Assembly (NCBI GenBank): GCA_947579665.1
Contig: OX388351.1
Location: 59,032,939-59,096,938 of the forward strand
Direction of reading: 5' to 3'
DNA from: Sympetrum striolatum
Taxonomy: Eukaryota; Arthropoda; Insecta; Odonata; Libellulidae
Length of the DNA stretch: 64,000 bases
The notes under the pieces were generated by a model. That model saw nothing but the letters and a program-made list of their open reading frames with translations. It was not told the DNA's origin and ran no database searches. The position numbers were made by a program, and so were the translations under genes. The stretch's first letter is position 1; the number at the start of each line of letters is the position of its first letter. Positions 56,341 through 64,000 of this stretch are shown here, piece after piece.

Positions 56341-56960
56341 GCTTTTATTTATCGCCTATTCCAAAAAACCTTATTCTCTCTAAAAGGTGCCAATACAAGT
56401 ATCTCCTTTCCATCTTAGCTTTCGTAAGATACCAGATAAAACGTCTCGCTATTGTCGTCCAGCTGTTTGAATTTCGGTCGCATAACTTGCGTAGTTTGCA
56501 TATGTCTTCCATTACCTCGGATATTTCGAGCCGTTTCCTGTCTTCGTGTGTTCGTGGAATAGGTTTACGCCGTGCATTCTTCCGTTCAGATGGAATCTTC
56601 GAAAAAGGGAGCAAGAAGGGGTGAAATCAAATGATGTACGACCCCACCAACGGTCGAAGTGAACCTCCTTGCGAATCCGTGATTCAGTGCGCAGTATATT
56701 CCCCGCTATTCCTCGGTCCCCGCGTGGGAGTAAGAGCCGTATTCCATTTCACTGCTTGCGTCTCTTGTTCGAATATACACCATTACCCGTCAGGCCCCGC
56801 GCGCGCGGTGCGCTACCATTACCTCCCGTTCTTCCCGGAGTTTCTCATTTTATGCTAACCTCTCCACCAATTTTTTTCTATCTCTCAGAGACGTTTTCTC
56901 TTCCCTTCTATGCCCCCTTTCTTTGCCTCGCGTCTTCCTTTGCCTCTATTTACATCCAAA
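56341..56960. other. GC-richer island grading into a pyrimidine-rich tract
   Basis: The minus ORF at 56345-56614 (89 codons, no ATG start) is rich in Arg, Lys and Glu (IPRTHEDRKRLEISEVMED) and looks slightly more protein-like than most ORFs here, but no domain is recognisable. CCCCGCGCGCGCGGTGCGC near 56793 is a CpG run. From 56840 onward the plus strand is C/T-rich. Confidence 0.28.
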
Positions 56961-57386
56961 CTCTATCGCGTAAAAGTTGTATATACTGGCAAACCGGTTT
57001 TTCATATTCTTCTTTCAGAGAAAAGGTGGAAAAGGTTTGCGGAATGTGATAGTGAACAAGACGGTTTGCATTTCTTTTTTATTTGCTTGGTTATTTGTTC
57101 TTATTCGATGTTTAATTTATCTCAAGACTTTTATCCATCAGTGGAATTGTCCGAAAACATCGGAGTGAAAACAACTATTATTTTTTATTTTAAGTGCACT
57201 TTCAGTGTACTTACTTTTACTCCCTAAGGACAACAAGATAAAACTTAACGAAATAACTTTTATATTTTTATTTATTTTTATAGGTTGCTGAATAATATTA
57301 ATTCAATATTGTGCAAAATAGGTCAAAATACGTATATATCGATGTACAGGGGCAATGATTTAGTCTAATAATTGTAATTATGGCAG
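56961..57386. other. AT-rich non-coding DNA, nothing seen
   Basis: A 105-codon ORF overlapping 56910-57227 has no recognisable domain. Confidence 0.45.
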
Positions 57387-58007
57387 TACAGTGGTACCTC
57401 GAGATACGAGTTTAATTCGTTCCAGAACCGAGCTCGTAGGTCATTCGGCTCGTATCTCAAACGAATTTCTCCCATTTAAAATAACTGAATTCGATTTAAT
57501 CCGCTCCGTACCTATGAAAAATCCCCAAACCATTGTAAATTATGAATAAAGATATGTTTTTAAATATCAAATAAACATTTATAATTAACAAATACATAAC
57601 AAAATATGAAATAAAGAAACAAAAGAGTTATTTAGCATAATAGTCTTACTTTGGAGACAGACGAGGAGGAGGGAGGGGGGAAGGGATGCAGGCACTCTAG
57701 ACACGTACGTAAACGGCGCTTTTTTAGAACTTAAAACTATTTTCGTAACTTTAAAACTACACTTTCCTTGTTTCAAATGAAAGAAAAAACTTAAAACAAT
57801 GCACTTAACTTTAAACTTAAACTAAGCTTAACATTTACGTAAATTTAATTATCACTTGTTTTTGCCTTCTTGGCTGCACTTGACTTGGAAACACGGCTCG
57901 TATCTCGGATTTGGGCTCGTATCTTGAACGAAAATATGGCCCGAGCTCCGGCTCGTATCTCAAAAAACTCGTATGTTAGGCTGCTCGTATCTCGAGGTAC
58001 CTCTGTA
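57387..58007. mobile_element. Pogo/Tigger-like MITE (617 bp)
   Basis: The element spans 57389-58005. It begins CAGTGGTACCTCGAGATACG and ends in the inverse (reverse complement CAGAGGTACCTCGAGATACG), one difference in 20. TA flanks both ends. The CAGTGGTACCTCG start is the hallmark of pogo/Tigger-type Tc1-mariner elements. The word GGCTCGTATCTC recurs inside both ends (near 57447, 57895 and 57950), giving subterminal repeats. No transposase is readable; the short minus ORF near the right end has no known domain. It is therefore non-autonomous. Confidence 0.92.
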
Positions 58008-58619
58008 ATTGGATAAAATAGTTGAATTTTCGGCAACAAACTCAGTTGCCATTGCTGAGGTAATAGCCGATATTTCTGATTTTTAGCAAGGAATTGATCC
58101 GGTTAAGAACCATAGAAGAAAATCTGAGGACGATTAATAAGGATACATCAAGCTTTTCTTCTAGTTGGAGTGAATTGTTTGATAGGAACTGTGTGGAATT
58201 AATTTATCATATAATGGAAAATATATCTCAAATTGTTATTAATATGTTAATTATGATTTAGAATATAATCGGGGTTCTTCTCCATCTCTCCGTATTATCG
58301 CACTCATTTCCTAAATAAACCCTCTCAATCAAATTTATATTAGCATTCAATGCATGTTTGTTTGTATGATGCGCCATTTATCAAAATTGCTGTGCTATGG
58401 TTTATTCCATGGACATTGATTAGTTACTGCACCGATTAGTCAAAAATCCCTCAAATTCCATTTGAAACTGGATCCAATCTTTTATTACTTTTACAGATAT
58501 CATTTATACTCGTACTTACTCCTTTAGTAGAGCATGAAAACGTCGCACCTGATCGATATATTCCTCCTCATTCAAAATGGGACTTTATCATCCCTATATT
58601 TGTGAACGATAGAATGAAA
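58008..58619. other. AT-rich non-coding DNA, nothing seen
   Basis: No supported gene or repeat. Confidence 0.5.
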
Positions 58620-59120
58620 TTCTTTTCTTGAATCGAATGCACACGGCTTCCTTTACGCTCACATTAACTCTACCGCGCCCCTTCAAATTTTCCACGCACA
58701 CAAGGGGCTCGACTTTTCTATTTTCCGTCTCCGTTTTTGTATCTGCAGCAATTTTACCCCAGGATTTTCCCTTTATCCCTCCCCTCCCGCCTTAAAAGAC
58801 TTCCATTCACCTCTATCTTTCAAATCTAAGTACATTGTCGTCGCCTCGACTGTTTGCCTCTAACGTTTGCCTCACTGAGGCGCTCTCTCGCATTTTCCAT
58901 TCGCGTTTTGTTGAAAATTCTTTTCTTTCTTTCTTACCTTTTTCCGTCTCGAAAAAATCATTCCACGTGGCTTTTACCAATCTGCAAGTGGGAGCACGGT
59001 TGTGCATTGTGGCCATGCGTGATCCATTAATAACTCCGATTTGCAATCCTGGCCATTTTTGGTTCATGAATCTTCGGCGATTCTTATCGAATTGGAGGTT
59101 TTTCATGGTGAGCCATATTG
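58620..59120. other. Pyrimidine-rich tract and GC-richer island
   Basis: C/T-rich on plus from about 58640 to 58960. ORFs of about 96 codons overlap on both strands over 58813-59125, without recognisable domains. Confidence 0.33.
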
Positions 59121-60330
59121 TTTGATTTATAGACAGTCAACTCGTATCGTGAGATAAAATAGAACGACATGGGAATTGGTTGAAATTGTTTCCCGCAATG
59201 CTTTTCTGTTATCATTGTTCAACCACATTATAGTTAGTTCTATAGTCCAATAGCGAACGTAAAGAACAATGGCACGCATTAGGAATATTTCGAAGCAGAA
59301 CCTATCCGATTAAATACAATAAGGGAAATCAAAATTTAATTTAGAGAAAACAGAAAGAATGATATTTGAAAAATGAATTTTTACAGGAAAGGTCAGCATT
59401 GTACATTGCACAGATTCACTTAACCTTATCGTAAGCTTGTTGTGCATTTTTAGAATAATATACAAGATTTATTCAAGCATTCCATCTCATTTTTCTATTC
59501 TAGAAAAGAACGAATCACTTTCCTGAATTGTTTAAGGTGGTACAACGTAAATTTTTGTTTACGTCTTCTTTCTAATATATTCTGGAACTTTCAGCCTCTC
59601 TTGAATTTAATTCCAAGCCTAATTGTCTGAATAGGTTTTACAACATTGCATTACATTCAATTGTAGACTGCCTCAAAAGAATATTGTTATCCATACACTT
59701 TTAATATTTTCTATTCTTAACATGCTCTTTGCAAGGTGAATTCGTATTTTATTGTTCACCTGAGTTGATATTTTCTTACACCCTTTTCATACTTACTTAA
59801 TTTTATCATTTTATCGTGTAACTTTTTACCAAGTTTACATAAAAAATACCAAGAGGAACGATGCAATTTAATCATTATATTTTAACTCTTTTCTAACAAA
59901 TTATGGTTATCGCTAAGGTTGGAAATAATGAGAAATTGAATCAAGGTTTATAATAGGATAGGCTTAGAACTTCCATGAACTAACCCTAACAATGTTAGCA
60001 AATGATGATGGTTTAATAATAGCTATAATTTCTCCTATTTTATCCGCTTCTTTTCTAAAACCTTAAAATCATATTTACTTCAATAAATTTCACAATATAA
60101 AGGTTTCAATTACTTTTCCATTAGGAAGAAAGAAAGATTTTTATGAAAAACCTAAGTTCACAAAGACGTTTCCAAACCATTAGTGAGAAAAATACTCTGA
60201 AATATATTAAATGTGAAACTAATCGGGTATTATAGTAAACGTTGACGTAAAAGATTACAGATATGGCATAATGTGTACGAAAACAATATATGTTGCACGT
60301 TATACGATCTTTATAAAACGCATTTCTTAC
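59121..60330. other. AT-rich non-coding DNA, nothing seen
   Basis: No supported gene or repeat. Confidence 0.5.
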
Positions 60331-60655
60331 AATGCATGTTTCCCTTAGATTTTTCCATCTCTTTCCCAACCCTTTCCCCCCTCTTCTCAAAGCATCCCTT
60401 TATAAATTTTTCCGCACAGCCATTTCGAGGGCAATTCCCGTCCCCCCTCTCAACCCTTCTTTTGAAGTGCCATTTTCTCTATGCGATCTCTTTTTAACCA
60501 CGAGACCTCTGCGCTGAATCGACAAAAGAGCATCGCAGTGCAGCAGCTTTCGCGCACCATCTGACTTTGGGTGCACTTGAACGCACCGCTCCGAAAAAAG
60601 TAAACTGCGCAGAGTAAACTAGGGAATAATACACTCGTCCATCGCATGTTTGCCC
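60331..60655. other. Short pyrimidine-rich then GC-richer patch
   Basis: CCTTTCCCCCCTCTTCTC at 60370 and CpG-containing CAGCTTTCGCGCACCATC at 60545. No coding evidence. Confidence 0.3.
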
Positions 60656-61912
60656 GAAAAATTAGATTAACTTAAATAAATACGAGGGCGCTTACGTAGA
60701 CATGTTTGAATACACGTTATCATTATCGTCATGATATTTTGCGACGTTTTGAGATTTCTGCATCGTGATGGGTTGACAATCCTAGTTGAACACAGCTCTA
60801 CAAGATTTATTTTTCCCATGTTTGAACACAGTCACATTATTATCTGTTAGCTCTCAATATTCACGCTTACAATCACCTTTCTCTCAGCATCTAACTTTGG
60901 TATTCTTCTACCAATCCTCACCATATCAACCATTTCTTAACATATAGTTTTCATATACTGTACCTTCCTCAAATTGTGACCGTTTAATATATTTTCTCTT
61001 TTTATTAATTTTTCCAGAAATGTTCTCTAACTTTTTTTGTGGGAGGAATTCTTCATTATTTACCCGGTCTTTCTATGGTAATATTCATATTTTATTAATA
61101 TACCTTCTATTCATTTTAATCATTCTTTGGAATCGTATCATTTCAACTGTTTCTTTTCTACAACTATTTGTTACTGCTTCACTACAAGTTTATCGGGGTT
61201 AGTTGCGAGGAGTATATTTCTTCCCAACGCAAACACTTTTCATGTTAGTTGACCATTATTTTGCCCTCAGCTTCCCAGTTGCTATAAGGACACCTATATC
61301 AAAGATTTTTATTTTAGTCAAAGTTTCAGTTTAATGGCAGCCGTATTCTAATGAGCATGCTTTTTCTTGAATGGAGCCAATATGAAGGAGCGCAACGAGT
61401 CTATATTCAGCTAATTTTAAGTTACAGAAAAATGCATTTCTTGTTTTATGCTTTCATCATATAACTTTCGCCTTCTTTGTTTTTAACTGCAATTAATATT
61501 TTAGCCATCTTGAATTTTGATATATTTAATATTTCAATATATTTCAATTATATCATATACTAAATGTATATTACATATATCCTGTTGCATAATGAATTTT
61601 CCTATCTTAATCCATCCAAACCTTATTTTCAATCTATTGTTAACAAACAGAAGATATTATTGGTAAATATTATGCGCTACTTCATCTCCCTTTCACATAA
61701 TATTAAAATACAGTTAGATGGAAAAATATGTTTTCCGATGTTTTAACAAGTTTCTAGTTCGGGGTGGGAATTTATCCCGCCCGATCATTGGTTTAGGAAA
61801 GACTTGTGCGACTACGGGAGGGTTAATAAACAACAAATGGTATATTTTATATTTTCTCTGAAATGACAAGAATCAGATTTACATTGATAAATGTAAAATT
61901 TATTATTTTGAC
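60656..61912. other. AT-rich non-coding DNA, nothing seen
   Basis: No supported gene or repeat. Confidence 0.5.
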
Positions 61913-62040
61913 ACTGTGAAGAAGATCAGGAAAATATATGCTAGAACAAAATTTTCAAAAATTAATTTTTTCGATATGCTCGCAACCCTTGTCACACGCC
62001 GTAAGGCGACTTTCAGGAACCTTACATATACATAGACACA
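61913..62040 (+). mobile_element. LINE 3' fragment related to the copy at 50.4-50.6 kb
   Basis: GATCAGGAAAATATATGCTA, GAACAAAATTTTCAAAAATT and CACACGCCGTAAGGCGACTT align with 50440-50610 of the LINE (GATTAGGGAAATAGATGCTA, GAACGAATCTTTTCAAAAAT, CACACGCCGAAAGGAGGCTT). A small internal deletion removes part of the NSFFPR-to-CHTP segment. It is severely truncated, as is usual for such retroelements. Confidence 0.7.
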
Positions 62041-62600
62041 TAATGAATCTTTTTTTGAGTGTTGAAATTAATGTTTGAAAAAACTTGCTGCGGCTTCCAT
62101 TATCTTGAGATTCTTGAGTATGTGGTTCATATTAAGTTTTCCACCCCAGCAGAAAAAAGCGCCTTGTGGACCGGGAGTTATTTCTCTCTCTTTTCTTAAC
62201 CTTCTACGGTGGCGTTGAAAGGTAGACACGCGAGACCTTTCGCGCTTGTTTTATCTCTCCCTCTCTTTTCCACCAACAGAAGAGAGCTAAATTTTCCGAG
62301 GAGCATAAAAGATAACGAGGAGTCCTTTTCACGCGGAGTGTAACGTAACCCGCTTTTTTTCCCTCCCTTGAAGTCGATCCCGAGGGTGAAAAGATATGCG
62401 AGGAAAGAGACCTTGCCACGCTTTGTGGGCGGCGCTCCTCAGATAAGAAAATTCCACATAGTCGGACCAGAGGTAACGAGCAGAATTCGGCAGATTCAAT
62501 CAGCCTTTGGTCGCACGCCAAAGAGGATAAAAAACGACGGGAAATGGCTCTTTACAGATCTTTCCATCTAGAGATTTTAAAGGAATAATTCGATTCGAAG
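62041..62600. other. GC-richer island, candidate conserved non-coding DNA
   Basis: Balanced composition with CpG words (TTCACGCGGAGTGTAACG, GGGCGGCGCTCC). It shares TTTTCACGCGGAGT with the island near 54856. The 105-codon minus ORF (62204-62521) has no recognisable domain. Confidence 0.3.
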
Positions 62601-64000
62601 TTGTAGGTTCGAGAAAAGTGGATTTATCAGAGGAAAGAAGATTTATCATCTGATCTTGTACTTCAATTTGAGGTGAGTGGTGGTTGATACCGGGCTTGTT
62701 ATAATTCGGGTGTATCAATAAATAATACGATTAGGCTATTATTATCGTGCGATATCATAAATATTAAACATACATAAATATTTACATACAGTGCTGGCAC
62801 CATTTTATGGTGAATACACGCAGCAAACAGAGAATATGCCAAATTTAAAATATATATATATATGATTGCACGACATAAAAATAGATGCAAAATAAGAACA
62901 CAGAGAAACATACAAAAAGAACGATTTAAGCAGGAAATTATTTACTTGCCTCTATACACAGACATTCTTTTAAGAATGCGTCAAGGGACAGTCTGAAAGG
63001 ATCTACTGAAGGAGATACTAAATTCCTATACTTAGTTACTAAAAGCAACCTTGATCCTCTAATCCTTCTCTACCTTTTCAATTTCCTCCATATACAACTC
63101 GCTTACCTGAAGCCTTCTCTTCGTAAAATTATTATCTATTGATAATAAAACGGTCACTCCTTTCCAAAATATCTTTAGTTTTCAACTCTTCGTCTTCTAA
63201 TAAAAACTTTGATCCATTTCATCTTCCTCTTCAATCAATCAAAGCAAGAGATTGATCCCTGTATTTCGTCTATTTAAACCATGCAATTGTTTCTGTATAT
63301 TTTTATCACTTTATATTTTATATCATCGCTTACTTTGTGAATATTCTTTTAAACTGCTCCTTATCTTCAGATGTGATACGCCTCGTGTTGCTTTTAGTAA
63401 ATGGTTGGTGATTTTCAATGATTAAGTTAATCAATTAGCAGACTTAGCTTGTTGAAGACGAAGATTCTTGAGAAATGTATCAGAGGAACACGTGAGTCCC
63501 TAGGTCTAGAGTATTTGTGTTAATGTATCACTAAAATGATAAACGTAAGCCAGATCGCAAAAGATTGTTGTAGATAGTATGAGAGGAGAAGATTTTGATT
63601 GAAGTGATAACATGTGACAGTGGAAATAAATTTGTCGAACACTTAGTGGATAGGAATTGCCAAAGAGAGCAAATGAAATTAGAATGAAAACGAAAGGCAT
63701 GTAAAAGAATGAAGAAAAAAATAGGTTATGTTTATGATGGTACTTTTTTAATAAGCGAAAGATAATGCGTAGTAAGGAACACGCTCATGTACCAACCGAT
63801 AGATAATAATCTCATCCACTTTTTAGGGTTCAAGTCCATTGACGTTACGCATCAGCTACACGATCAAGAGAGACGTAACAGCGATTTGGATAGCCATATA
63901 TTATCAACATCATTATGTTAATATATTGCATATGCATATCAATGAATTGTCCAAAATCTCATTCTATTTTAAACAATCTAAAATTCACTGCATCATCAAC
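62601..64000. other. AT-rich non-coding DNA, nothing seen
   Basis: Includes a short ATATATATATATAT run near 62850. No supported gene or repeat. Confidence 0.5.

Noticed and set aside
1..64000. CRISPR arrays, bacterial operons or prophage
   Set aside because: No regular short direct repeats with unique spacers, no dense ORFs and no bacterial gene families. The repeat content is that of an animal genome.

Overview
This window looks like non-coding DNA from an arthropod nuclear genome, most likely an insect. It is AT-rich and has no convincing intact gene on either strand. It carries typical animal repeats: Tc1/mariner, pogo-like and hAT DNA transposons, a non-LTR retrotransposon 3' end, tRNA-derived SINE-like repeats and simple repeats. 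A tRNA-His-like pseudogene close to the insect sequence and a mariner relic typical of arthropods support this placement. I cannot name a species. Open reading frames of 60-170 codons occur throughout, but nearly all lie in GC-richer or pyrimidine-rich patches, overlap on both strands, and match no family I recognise. The window is probably intergenic or within a very long intron.

Layout. From 1 to 12 kb the sequence is AT-rich with GC-richer islands (about 1.45-2.26, 3.76-4.25, 7.25-7.6, 9.9-10.45 and 11.44-11.76 kb). It includes a TATA-containing candidate promoter at 4164, a stretch at 5.64-6.76 kb that may be a decayed coding sequence on the minus strand, a degenerate pyrimidine-rich tandem repeat (7.62-8.38 kb) and SINE-like tRNA relics. 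The best-defined object is a 1,592-bp hAT element at 12159-13750. It has a perfect 8-bp target duplication, 14-bp inverted ends, long arrays of a CTCGAT hexamer inside both ends, and a transposase gene reduced to its N-terminal zinc-finger part fused out of frame to its C-terminal dimerisation part.

From 20 to 31 kb there are dispersed repeats (called A and B here), a tRNA-His pseudogene, a 310-bp hAT-type MITE, a perfect 20-bp-arm hairpin, a 77-bp Tc1/mariner-type hairpin MITE, and a cluster of tRNA-like repeats in inverted pairs (29.95-31.2 kb). From 32 to 46 kb there are two copies of an unclassified element (repeat C; one copy contains 317-bp tandem units), a four-unit tandem array of about 300-330 bp (35.4-36.67 kb), another inverted tRNA-like pair, and two abutting mariner relics. 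From 49 to 62 kb there is a 5'-truncated LINE with a readable reverse-transcriptase C-terminus, a shorter relative of it, and a 617-bp pogo/Tigger-like MITE.

No genes here can be said to work together. What can be read is a history of mobile-element insertion and decay, with GC-richer islands that are candidates for conserved regulatory DNA. Calls of 'island' or 'nothing seen' rest on reading by eye, without database or composition calculations.
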